The position numbers and the translations under genes were made by a program. A DNA stretch of 49,784 nucleotides from assembly GCA_003605055.1 (NCBI GenBank), contig QZKP01000073.1:1-49784 (forward strand), in the 5' to 3' direction. The notes beneath the pieces are model-generated. The model was not told the origin of the DNA and made no database searches. It saw only the letters and a program-made list of their open reading frames with translations. Shown one piece after another: positions 33,735 to 41,878 of the stretch. Each line of letters begins with the position of its first letter. Position 1 is the first letter of the stretch. Source of the DNA: Desulfarculus sp. (lineage in GTDB: Bacteria > Desulfobacterota > Desulfarculia > Desulfarculales > Desulfarculaceae).

Positions 33735-33878
33735 ATGCTGACCTGGCTGGAGGGCCTGCCCCTGTGGGCGATCAAGGCCCTGGCCTTGGCCGCGGGGCTG
33801 TCGGTGGCGGCGCTCGTTGGGCTTTTGCTCTGGCGCTGGCTGGGCGGGCTGCGTGGCCGGCTGCCGCCGCCGGAGTGA
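33735..33878 (+). CDS. small single-pass membrane protein, 47 aa
   Basis: A 47-codon frame with AAAGGAG seven bases upstream. The product has one clear membrane helix (about residues 13-35, ending LLLWRWL) and a basic tail with RGRLPPPE. It lies between the divergently transcribed permease gene and the purL promoter. Ribosome binding site and helix support a real gene; no family recognised. Confidence 0.5.
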   Translation: MLTWLEGLPLWAIKALALAAGLSVAALVGLLLWRWLGGLRGRLPPPE

Positions 33879-33915
33879 GACCCGGCCCAGCCTGGTCAAC
33901 CGAGGCGGGCCAGCC

Positions 33916-33944
33916 TTGTCAGGCCAGGCAACGCTTGTTAAGAT
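33916..33944 (+). promoter_or_regulatory. predicted sigma70 promoter for purSL-purQ
   Basis: TTGTCA (33916-33921), a 17-base spacer and TAAGAT (33939-33944), matching consensus at 5 of 6 and 4 of 6 positions. It is 44 bases before the purL start. Confidence 0.5.
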
Positions 33945-33987
33945 CATCTTTCCCTCGGCCCGTTCACCATTGGCAAGGCGGAGCGCG

Positions 33988-36900
33988 ATGCCCATTCGCC
34001 TGGAGATAGGCCTCAAGCCCGGCCTCAACGACCCGGCCGGCCAAGGATTGGCGCACAAGGCCCGGGCCTATCTGGGCCTGCGCCTGGAGGCGGCCCGGGT
34101 GCTCAGGGTGCTCACCTTTGACACCGGCCTGGACGGGGCGCAACTGGAGAAGGTGCGCCAGGCCATCTTCACCAACCCGGTGACCGAGGTCAGCTCCTTC
34201 AGGCCCCTGGCCGAGCGGGCCCTGCCGGACTTCGACTGGGCCCTGTGGGTGGGGCTCAAGCCCGGGGTCAAGGACAACGAGGGCGCCACGGCCCTGGAGG
34301 CCATGGCCGACGTGCTGGGCCGCGCCTTCGGCCCGGACGAGGCGGTGTACGCCAGCCGGCTGTATTTGCTGCGGGCCCCCAGGCTGGGCGCCGAGGCCGC
34401 CGAGGCCATCTGCCGCCAGCTCCTGGCCAACGGCCTGATCCAGACCTGGCGGGTGATACCCCGCGGCCAGTGGGACCCGGCCCTGGGCGTGGGCATCGCC
34501 ATCCCCCGGGTGGAGCTGGCCCACGCCCCCAGCGTGCAGACCTTCGCCATCAACAGCGACCAGGAGCTTATCGAGCTGTCAGCCGCGCGGGATTTGTTTT
34601 TGAACCCGGCGGACGTGCCGGTGATCCGGGCCTACTTCAACGACCCCACGGTGCGCGCGGCCCGGGCCCAGGTGGGCCTGTCCGACCCCACGGACGTGGA
34701 GCTGGAGTACGTCAGCCAGGCCCGCTCCGACCACTGCAACCACAACACCTTTAACGGCCGCTTCTACTACCAGGACCTGGTCTCCGGCGAGCGCCGCACG
34801 GTGGACAACCTCTTCAAGGAGTGCATCAAGGCCCCCACCGAGGCCCTGGCCGCGGCCAAGGACTGGGTGGTGAGCGTGCTCTGGGACAACGCCGGCGTGG
34901 CCCGCCTGGACGCGGACCACCACTACGTTATCACCGGCGAGACCCACAACAGCCCCAGCAACATGGAGGCCTACGGCGGGGCCATCACCGGCATCGTGGG
35001 CGTGTACCGCGACCCCATGGGCACCGGCAAGGGCTCCAAGCTGGTGGCCGGGCTGTGGGGCTATTGCGTGGCCCCCCGGGACTACGCCGGCGAGCTGCAG
35101 CCGGCCCTGCACCCCCGGCGCCTCTTGGACGGCATCATCGAGGGGGTGCGCGACGGCGGCAACAAGAGCGGCATCCCCACGGCCCTGGGCCTGCTGCACT
35201 TCGACCCCCGCTATCTGGGCAAGTGCCTGGTCTTCGTGTCCGCGGTGGGGGTGATGCCGGCCCTGGTGAACGGCCAGCCCACCCACGAGAAGACCACCGC
35301 GCCGGGCGAGCTGGTGGTGATGTGCGGCGGCCGGGTGGGCGCCGACGGCATCCACGGGGTCACGGCTAGCAGCGCCGGCTACAGCGAGAGCACCCCGGCC
35401 GGCCACGTGCAGATCGGCGACCCCTACACCCAGAAGAAGATGCACGACTTTCTGCTGGAGGCCCGGGACCAGGGCCTGGTGCCTTATCTCACCGACAACG
35501 GCGGCGGCGGGCTCAGCTCCAGCGTGGGCGAGAGCGCCCGCTTCAGCCCCGGGGCCCAGGTGGACCTCAAGCAGGTGCCGCTCAAGTACCAGGGCCTGGA
35601 CCCCTGGCAGATCTGGGTCAGCGAGAGCCAGGAGCGCATGACCGTGGCCGTGCGGCCCCAGGACCGCCAGGCCTTTATGGACCTGGCCGACAAGCACCAG
35701 GTGGAGGCCACGGTGATCGGCCGCTTCCGCGGCGACGGCAAGCTGCGCCTGGACTACGGCGACCGGGTTTGCTGCTACGTGGACGTGGAGTTCCTGGAGC
35801 GCGGCTTCCCCCAGTGGGAGTTCGAGGCCCTGTGGACCCCGCCCGCGGCCCGGGGCCTGGCCGAGCCGGTGGTCACGCCGCCGGCCGACCTGGGCGGGCT
35901 GCTCTTGGAGCTGCTGGGCTCGCCCAACCTCTGCTCCCGGGAGTGGATCAACCGCCAGTACGACCACGAGGTGCAGGGCTCCAGCCTGATCAAGCCCTTC
36001 TGCGGCCGCGGCCAAGAGGTGCCCAGCGAGGCGGCGGTCCTCTTGCCGGTGCTCTCCTCGCGGGTCGGGCTGGCCATGTCCCAGGTGATCGCCCCGGATT
36101 ACGGGGACATAGACACCTACCACATGGTCACGGCCTCCATCGCCGAGGCCTTTTGCCGGGTGGCGGCGGTGGGCGGGGACCCGGAGCAGGTGGGCGGGGT
36201 GGACAACTTCTGCTGGCCCAGCATCATCCACGACCCGCGGACCAACCCGGACGGCCGCTACAAGGCCGCGCAGTTGGTGCGGGCCTGCTGGGGGCTGCGG
36301 GATGGCTGCCAGGCCCTGGAGATTCCGCTGCTTTCGGGCAAGGACTCCATGTACGTGGACGGCACCCTCACCGGGCCGCACGGCCTGCGCCGTAGGGTTT
36401 CCGGCCCGCCCACCATGATGTTCACGGCCACCGCGCCGGTGCCGGAGTTGGAGGCCGTGCAGTCCCTGGAGCCCAAGCTGGCCGGCGACCTGCTCTACGC
36501 GCTGGGCCTGACCCGGGACGAGCTGGGCGGCGGGGCCCTGTACGGGCTCTGGGGCCAGACCGGCCTGCAGGCGCCCATCACAAACTTCGAGCAAGTGCGC
36601 GAAGTTTGCCGGGCCCTGCACCAGGCCCTCAAGGCCGGCCTGGTCGCCTCGGCCTGCGTGCCCGGCCGCGGCGGCCTGGGCTACGCGTGCGCCCGCATGG
36701 CCCTGGCCGGCCGCCTGGGCCTGGAGGTGGACCTGGATAAGGTGCCGGTTGACGGAGAGTTGGACCACATGCGCCGGCTGTTCTCCGAGTCCACGGGCCG
36801 CTTTGTGGTCACCGTGGATCCCCGGCGGTCGAGTGAGTTTGAGCAAATGCTCGAAGGTATTCCCTGGGCCTGCCTGGGACGGGTGACCAAATCGCAGCGG

Positions 36901-36993
36901 CTGACGGCCACCTTCGGCGGCCAGGAGGTGCTGGGGCTGACCGTGGCCCAGATGCGCACCAACTGGCGCCGGCGCTTCGGGAGGATGGTGTGA
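33988..36993 (+). CDS. purL: phosphoribosylformylglycinamidine synthase, PurS-PurS-PurL fusion
   Basis: Makes formylglycinamidine ribonucleotide in purine synthesis, using ammonia from PurQ. It is 1001 residues. The first ~170 residues hold two PurS-like modules (LEIGLKPGLNDPAGQG and LWVGLKPGVKDNEGAT each start one), which in Bacillus is a separate 84-residue protein. The PurL part has SQARSDHCNHNTFNG (active-site His), GETHNSPSNMEAYGGA (ATP/Mg2+ site), DGIHGVTASSAGYSE and GKDSMYVDG. The ATG at 33988 is preceded by CGGAG. The stop overlaps the purQ start. Confidence 0.93.
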   Translation: MPIRLEIGLKPGLNDPAGQGLAHKARAYLGLRLEAARVLRVLTFDTGLDGAQLEKVRQAIFTNPVTEVSSFRPLAERALPDFDWALWVGLKPGVKDNEGATALEAMADVLGRAFGPDEAVYASRLYLLRAPRLGAEAAEAICRQLLANGLIQTWRVIPRGQWDPALGVGIAIPRVELAHAPSVQTFAINSDQELIELSAARDLFLNPADVPVIRAYFNDPTVRAARAQVGLSDPTDVELEYVSQARSDHCNHNTFNGRFYYQDLVSGERRTVDNLFKECIKAPTEALAAAKDWVVSVLWDNAGVARLDADHHYVITGETHNSPSNMEAYGGAITGIVGVYRDPMGTGKGSKLVAGLWGYCVAPRDYAGELQPALHPRRLLDGIIEGVRDGGNKSGIPTALGLLHFDPRYLGKCLVFVSAVGVMPALVNGQPTHEKTTAPGELVVMCGGRVGADGIHGVTASSAGYSESTPAGHVQIGDPYTQKKMHDFLLEARDQGLVPYLTDNGGGGLSSSVGESARFSPGAQVDLKQVPLKYQGLDPWQIWVSESQERMTVAVRPQDRQAFMDLADKHQVEATVIGRFRGDGKLRLDYGDRVCCYVDVEFLERGFPQWEFEALWTPPAARGLAEPVVTPPADLGGLLLELLGSPNLCSREWINRQYDHEVQGSSLIKPFCGRGQEVPSEAAVLLPVLSSRVGLAMSQVIAPDYGDIDTYHMVTASIAEAFCRVAAVGGDPEQVGGVDNFCWPSIIHDPRTNPDGRYKAAQLVRACWGLRDGCQALEIPLLSGKDSMYVDGTLTGPHGLRRRVSGPPTMMFTATAPVPELEAVQSLEPKLAGDLLYALGLTRDELGGGALYGLWGQTGLQAPITNFEQVREVCRALHQALKAGLVASACVPGRGGLGYACARMALAGRLGLEVDLDKVPVDGELDHMRRLFSESTGRFVVTVDPRRSSEFEQMLEGIPWACLGRVTKSQRLTATFGGQEVLGLTVAQMRTNWRRRFGRMV

Positions 36994-37838
36994 TGCCCGG
37001 CCGGGACAAGGTCAAGGCCCTGGTGCTGGCCGGCTTCGGCCTGAACTGCGACTGGGAGACCGCCCATGCCCTGGGCCTGGCCGGGGCCCAGGCCGTGCGG
37101 GTGCACATCAGCGACCTGACCGGCACCGCCCGGCGCAAGGCCACGGAGTCCCTGGACGACTACCAGATACTGGTCTTTGACGGCGGCTTCTCCTGGGGCG
37201 ACGACCACGGCGCGGGCGTGCTCCTGGCCACCCGCCTGGCCAACCACCTGGGGGAGCAACTGCGGGCCTTTTTGGAGCGCGGCGGGCTGGTGATCGGCAT
37301 CTGCAACGGCTTCCAGGCCCTGGTGAACCTGGGGCTCTTGCCCATGCTGGAGCCGGGCTGGCCCCGGCAGGTGGCCCTGGCCGCCAACGACTGCGGCAAC
37401 TTCCAGGACCGCTGGGTGGAGCTTTTGGTCGAACCTGAGAGCCCCTGTCTGTTCACCAAGGGCATAAAGCGCCTGGACCTGCCCGTGCGCCACGGTGAGG
37501 GCAAGCTAGTCTGCGATGAGGCGGTGCTGGCGCGCCTGGAGCGTCAGGGGCTGGCGGCCGTGCGCTACGGCAATGGCCGGGGCAGGCGGGCCGAGGGCAA
37601 GTGGCCGGCGAACCCCAATGGTTCGCTGAATGATATCGCCGGGATATGCGACCCGTCGGGCAGGGTGTTCGGCCTCATGCCCCACCCCGAGGGCTTCTAC
37701 CGCGCCAGCCAGCACCCGGACTACACCCTGCGCCGGGAGCAGGCCCGCCGCGGCGGCCAGTCCTTGGACCCCCTGGCGCCCGGGCTGGGTTTGAGCATTT
37801 TCCTTAACGCCGTGGCCGCGGCCAAGGAGACCCTGTGA
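36993..37838 (+). CDS. purQ: phosphoribosylformylglycinamidine synthase, glutamine amidotransferase subunit
   Basis: Class I glutaminase that supplies ammonia to PurL. It is 281 residues, longer than Bacillus PurQ (227). The nucleophile is the Cys in VIGICNGFQALV; the partner His-Glu is in LMPHPEGF. The start VKALVLAGFGLNCDWET matches PurQ. ATG at 36993 overlaps the purL stop (TGATG) with GGGAGGATG upstream; a GTG three bases earlier is possible. It overlaps the next gene by four bases. Confidence 0.95.
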   Translation: MPGRDKVKALVLAGFGLNCDWETAHALGLAGAQAVRVHISDLTGTARRKATESLDDYQILVFDGGFSWGDDHGAGVLLATRLANHLGEQLRAFLERGGLVIGICNGFQALVNLGLLPMLEPGWPRQVALAANDCGNFQDRWVELLVEPESPCLFTKGIKRLDLPVRHGEGKLVCDEAVLARLERQGLAAVRYGNGRGRRAEGKWPANPNGSLNDIAGICDPSGRVFGLMPHPEGFYRASQHPDYTLRREQARRGGQSLDPLAPGLGLSIFLNAVAAAKETL

Positions 37839-38890
37839 ACAGCAGCCCGCGCATAGCCTCCCTGGGCGAGGGCCAGGTTTTGGCCGGCTCCTATCTGCTC
37901 CTGCGCTGCCAGTTGGCCAACACCAGGAACGGCAAGCCTTACGGGGCCTTGCGCCTGGGGGACCGCTCCGGGGAGATCGAGGGCCGGCTCTGGGAGCAGG
38001 CCGAGGAGGTCCTGGCCCCCCTTAAGCCGGGCATGGTGGTGCAGGCCCAGGGCCGGGTGGAGTCCTACCAGGGCCGCTTGCAGGTGGTGCTGGAGTCCCT
38101 GGCCGCCTCAGGGGACGAGCAGCAGGCCTCCGAGTTCCTGCCCGCCAGCGACATCCCCTTGGTGGAGCTGCAAAAAGGGCTGGACGCGGCCCTGGCGCGC
38201 ATCACCCAGCGCGATTTAAAGCGTTTGCTCGAATCTATCTTCGTGCGGGACCAGGCCTTTGCCCGCGCCTTTGCCCAGGCGCCGGCGGCCAAGGGCGCTC
38301 ACCACGCCTATGTACACGGGCTCATTGAGCATACCGTGAGCGTGGCCGGCCTGGCCCAGATCCTGGCCGCCCACTACGGCTCCCAGTTGCAGGCCGAGCT
38401 GCTCCTGGCCGGGGCCCTGCTGCACGACATCGGCAAGGTGGCCGAGCTCACCCTGGGGCCGCCCATTGACTACACCGACGCGGGCCGGCTGGAGGGCCAT
38501 TTGGTGCTGGGCGTGCGCATGCTGGATGACAACCTGGCCAAGCTCAAGGTCTTTCCCGAGTTGCTCGCCGAGCAGCTAAGGCACCTGATCCTCAGCCACC
38601 ACGGGGCCTATGAGTTCGGCAGCCCCCGCCGGCCCAAAACCGCCGAGGCCCTGGCGCTCAACTTCATAGACGACCTGGACGCCAAGCTGTTCATGGCCGC
38701 CGAGGCCCGCCGCCAGGCCGGGGAAGGACACTGGAGCGAGTACAACCGCTTGCTCGAACGTTTTCTGTACGTGGGGCCCTCGGCCCTGGAGGGGCGGGCG
38801 GAGGCGGAGCGGCCCCGCCCGGCCTTGGCCCGGCCGGAGGCGGCGGGGCCCAGCCTGTTTGACAGCCGGTCGGAGGCAGAGGAGACTTAA
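37835..38890 (+). CDS. YhaM-like 3'-5' exoribonuclease (OB fold plus HD domain)
   Basis: A 351-residue protein with an N-terminal OB-fold nucleic-acid binding domain (about residues 10-95, GEIEGRLWE and VVQAQGRVESYQG) and an HD phosphohydrolase domain (His161, His166, then LLHDIGK with H197-D198, and ILSHHG). This is the layout of YhaM/CBF1 exoribonucleases. The Pro/Arg/Ala-rich tail after residue 310 is variable. Start GTG overlaps the purQ stop by four bases (GTGA). Confidence 0.85.
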   Translation: MNSSPRIASLGEGQVLAGSYLLLRCQLANTRNGKPYGALRLGDRSGEIEGRLWEQAEEVLAPLKPGMVVQAQGRVESYQGRLQVVLESLAASGDEQQASEFLPASDIPLVELQKGLDAALARITQRDLKRLLESIFVRDQAFARAFAQAPAAKGAHHAYVHGLIEHTVSVAGLAQILAAHYGSQLQAELLLAGALLHDIGKVAELTLGPPIDYTDAGRLEGHLVLGVRMLDDNLAKLKVFPELLAEQLRHLILSHHGAYEFGSPRRPKTAEALALNFIDDLDAKLFMAAEARRQAGEGHWSEYNRLLERFLYVGPSALEGRAEAERPRPALARPEAAGPSLFDSRSEAEET

Positions 38891-38895
38891 CCCCC

Positions 38896-39573
38896 ATGAC
38901 CGGCAATACCAACAGGCCCCAGGCGCCCTTCATCACCCTGGAGGGCGGCGAGGGCTGCGGCAAGACCACTCAGCAGCGCATGCTGGTGCGCCGGGCGCGG
39001 GCCCTGGGCCTGGAGGTGCTGGGCACCCGGGAGCCCGGGGCCACCTGGGTGGGGGCCCGGGTGCGCGATATCCTCACCAGCCAGGGCCCGGAGGGGCCCA
39101 GCCCCCGGGCCGAGCTGATGCTCTATCTGGCCGACCGGGCCCAGCACGCGGCCCAGGTCATCGCCCCGGCCCTGGCCAGCGGCCAGGTGGTGGTCTGCGA
39201 CCGCTTCGCGGACTCCAGCGAGGTGTACCAGGGCCGGGCCCGGGGCCTGGGCGCGGACATGGTGCGCACCCTGAACCAGTGGGCCTGCGGCGCGGTCTGG
39301 CCGGACCTGACCATCCTGCTGGACCTGGACCCGGCGCTGGGGCTGGCCCGGGTGCAGCATCGCCAGGGGGAGCTGGGGCTGGCCCCGGACCGCCTGGAGA
39401 ACGAGGGCCTGGAGTTCCACCAGAAGGTGCGCCAGGGCTATCTGGAGCAGGCCGCGGCCGAGCCGGGCCGCATCAAGCTGGTGGACGCCGGGGGCGCCCA
39501 GCAGGAGGTGGCCGCGGCCATCTGGGCCCTGGCCGAGCCCCTGCTCAAGGAGTACAAGGCCCTTGCGGCTTAG
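38896..39573 (+). CDS. tmk: thymidylate kinase
   Basis: Phosphorylates dTMP to dTDP. It is 225 residues. P-loop GGEGCGKTT (residues 17-25), the DR motif CDRFADSSEVYQG, and a C-terminal lid region RLENEGLEFHQKVRQGYL. The lid and the acidic P-loop residue Glu resemble the common bacterial form. It lies 5 bp after the YhaM gene and overlaps holB by 11 bases, a common tmk-holB pairing. Confidence 0.95.
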   Translation: MTGNTNRPQAPFITLEGGEGCGKTTQQRMLVRRARALGLEVLGTREPGATWVGARVRDILTSQGPEGPSPRAELMLYLADRAQHAAQVIAPALASGQVVVCDRFADSSEVYQGRARGLGADMVRTLNQWACGAVWPDLTILLDLDPALGLARVQHRQGELGLAPDRLENEGLEFHQKVRQGYLEQAAAEPGRIKLVDAGGAQQEVAAAIWALAEPLLKEYKALAA

Positions 39574-40552
39574 CGGAGTCATAGGCCAGCCGCGGGCGGT
39601 GGCCCAGTTAGAGGCCGAGGCGGCCGCCGGCCGCCTGGCCCACGCCTATATGTTCGTGGGGCCGGCCGGCGTGGGCCGGGGCACCCTGGCCCAGGCCCTG
39701 TTCATGGCCCTGAACTGCGAGCGGCCGGCCGAAGGTATGGCCTGCGGGGCCTGCGGCTCCTGCCGCCGGGCCCTGGCCGGGGGCCACGAGGACCTGATCG
39801 TGCTGGCCCCGCCCAGCCAGGCCGCCTCCAGCCAGATCAAGGTGGAGGCCCTGCGCGAGGCCATCCGGGCCACGGTCTTCGCGCCCTTCGGCGGCGGCTG
39901 GCGCATGATACTCATCCGCCGGGCCGAGCACCTCAACCCGGCCAGCGCCAACGCGCTCTTAAAGACCCTGGAGGAGCCGCCGCCCAAGAACATCCTGGTG
40001 CTCACGGTGCAGGACGCCCAGGAGCTCTTGCCCACCCTGGTCAGCCGCTGCCGCAAGGTGAGCCTGCGGCCCCTGGCCGCGGAGCTGATCGCCGCCGAGC
40101 TTGAGCGCCGGGGCGAGGAGCCGGACGCGGCCCGGCTCAAGGCCGGCCTGGCCGCCGGCTCCCTGGGCCGGGCCCTGGAGCTGGACGCCGAGCAGATGCG
40201 CGCCGGGCTCTCTGCCTGGCTGGGGCACCTGTCCGGCCAGGGCCAGGCCCTGGAGGACTGGGCCTTTGCCGAGGAGCAGGTGGGGGCCTTTCGCGGGGCC
40301 GCGGCCCTGGACCGGGAGGGGCTCTGCCGGGCCCTGGACCTCTTGGCCCTGCACTTTCGCGACCAAGCCGTGCGGACCGCGGGCCGGGAAGAGCTGGCCC
40401 TGTTGCCCGCCGGGGTCGGGTTGGACCTGGAGGCGGCCTGCGCCGGCTTTGGCGGCGTGCGGCGGGCCCAGGGCGAGATACTGGCCAACGCCGCGCCGGA
40501 GTTGGCCCTGGTGGTGATGATTGAGCGGCTGCGGCAGGGGGCGGAGAACTAG
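39563..40552 (+). CDS. holB: DNA polymerase III subunit delta'
   Basis: Clamp-loader subunit of 329 residues. The AAA+ core begins GVIGQPRAVAQLE, the P-loop is GPAGVGRGTLA with Arg in place of the usual Lys, which fits delta' proteins that do not hydrolyse ATP, and a zinc-binding set is present in CGACGSCRRAL. The arginine-finger motif LVSRCRKVSL is present (S-R-C). The start is TTG at 39563 inside the end of tmk. The stop codon forms the first bases of the MITE-like element. Confidence 0.92.
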   Translation: MRLSGVIGQPRAVAQLEAEAAAGRLAHAYMFVGPAGVGRGTLAQALFMALNCERPAEGMACGACGSCRRALAGGHEDLIVLAPPSQAASSQIKVEALREAIRATVFAPFGGGWRMILIRRAEHLNPASANALLKTLEEPPPKNILVLTVQDAQELLPTLVSRCRKVSLRPLAAELIAAELERRGEEPDAARLKAGLAAGSLGRALELDAEQMRAGLSAWLGHLSGQGQALEDWAFAEEQVGAFRGAAALDREGLCRALDLLALHFRDQAVRTAGREELALLPAGVGLDLEAACAGFGGVRRAQGEILANAAPELALVVMIERLRQGAEN

Positions 40553-40907
40553 CCCGTATATTTCGTGAGGGTTGGGCGGCATTAAACAACGAACCAGTAT
40601 TCATGGGGCCGTTATGAAAAAAACACCTGCGTTATCAAGATGCAGTTTGCATCCTGGCCCGGCACAGCCAGCCGCCGGCAGACAAGGCGGCCGGCAAGCG
40701 AGCGCCGCAGGCGTCGCTGAAGCTACGTCGAGGCGCGAGCGAAGCCAGCAACGCAGTATGCCGGGCCCAAGGCTTGGGCTCCCAGACGTTTTCAACGGGA
40801 GCATTGGAGGTTGACCTTGGCAGATGGCATCTCGACCCGCTCTGCCCCCAGCGGCACGCTGGCTGGCGCAGCCGGACGCACGGCCCTCATGAAATATACG
40901 GGCTAAG
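40550..40907. mobile_element. MITE-like element with 22-bp terminal inverted repeats
   Basis: A 358-bp non-coding element bounded by TAGCCCGTATATTTCGTGAG (40550-) and, at 40886-40907, its reverse complement with one mismatch over 22 bp. Within it a second inverted pair, GGCCCGGCA and TGCCGGGCC (near 40656 and 40757), frames a GC-rich palindromic core. No transposase. It fills exactly the space from the holB stop to three bases before ricT. It also holds a 30-codon frame starting TTG at 40817 after GGAGG and ending inside the right repeat, of doubtful meaning. Confidence 0.62.
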
Positions 40908-40909
40908 CC

Positions 40910-41878
40910 ATGGGCAAGATGGTGGGCATCCGCTTTGCGCGGGGCAGCAAGATATACGACTTCGACGCCGGGCACTTCGTGCTCAAGCCGGGGGATGTGG
41001 TCATCGTGGAGACCGAGAACGGCCTGGCCCTGGGCGAGGTGGTGCGCGGGCCGCGGCCCCAGCCCGAGCCGCCCGAGGGCGCCGAGCGGCCGCCGCTCAA
41101 GCAGGTCTACCGCCTGGCCACCGCCGAGGACCTGGAGCAGCAGGAGCAGAACCTGGCCCTGGAGAAAGAGGCCTATAACCACTGCCAGGAGCGCATCGCC
41201 GCCCGCAAGCTGGACATGAACCTGGTCAAGGTGGAGTGCCTGTTCGACCGCTCCAAGATGATCTTCTTCTTCACCGCCGAGGGCCGCCTGGACTTCCGCG
41301 AGCTGGTGCGCGACCTGGTGGCCCGCTTCCGCACCCGGGTGGAGATGCGCCAGATCGGGGTGCGCCACGAGGCCAAGCTCCTGGGCGGCCTGGGCTCCTG
41401 CGGCCGGGAGATCTGCTGCGCCACCTTCCTCAAGGACTTCGAGCCCGTGAGCGTGAAGATGGCCAAGGAGCAGAACCTCAGCCTCAACCCCACCAAGATC
41501 AGCGGGCTCTGCGGCCGCCTGATGTGCTGCCTGACCTACGAGTTCGAGACCTACCGCTCGCTCAAGAAGGACCTGCCCAAGCTGGGCAAGCGCCTGACCC
41601 TGGGCGACGGCGGCGAGGCCAGGGTCATCCGCCAGAACGTGCTGGAGCAGCAGGTGACGCTGCTGGTGGGCGGCGAGAACGAGGTCACCGTGGGGCCCCT
41701 GGAGCTGGCCAAGCTGCTGGCCCCGGTGCAGACCCAGGTGCCCCCGGCCCCCGGCCCCGGGGCGAATGCCGGGCCCGAGGAGGCGAGCCAAAGCCAGAAC
41801 GAGGGCGATGAGCGCGGCGGCCCCCTCCGCCGCCGCGGCCGCCGCCGGCGCAGCCGAAAGGGACCTGACAGCGAATGA
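40910..41878 (+). CDS. ricT: PSP1 domain protein RicT
   Basis: A 322-residue PSP1-domain protein, the RicT/YaaT subunit of the Ric complex that in Bacillus helps RNase Y maturate mRNA and carries Fe-S clusters with RicA and RicF. Cysteines C164, C169, C170 in LGSCGREICC and C201, C206, C207 in GLCGRLMCC are the family's cluster-linked residues. The last ~50 residues are a low-complexity basic tail (RRRGRRRRSRK). The MITE-like element ends next to the start, and no good ribosome binding site is seen before this ATG. It overlaps metG by four bases. Confidence 0.9.
   Translation: MGKMVGIRFARGSKIYDFDAGHFVLKPGDVVIVETENGLALGEVVRGPRPQPEPPEGAERPPLKQVYRLATAEDLEQQEQNLALEKEAYNHCQERIAARKLDMNLVKVECLFDRSKMIFFFTAEGRLDFRELVRDLVARFRTRVEMRQIGVRHEAKLLGGLGSCGREICCATFLKDFEPVSVKMAKEQNLSLNPTKISGLCGRLMCCLTYEFETYRSLKKDLPKLGKRLTLGDGGEARVIRQNVLEQQVTLLVGGENEVTVGPLELAKLLAPVQTQVPPAPGPGANAGPEEASQSQNEGDERGGPLRRRGRRRRSRKGPDSE

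Noticed and set aside
40572..40814. 80-codon frame in the holB-ricT gap
   Set aside because: No ribosome binding site or domain, and it lies inside the MITE-like palindromic element.
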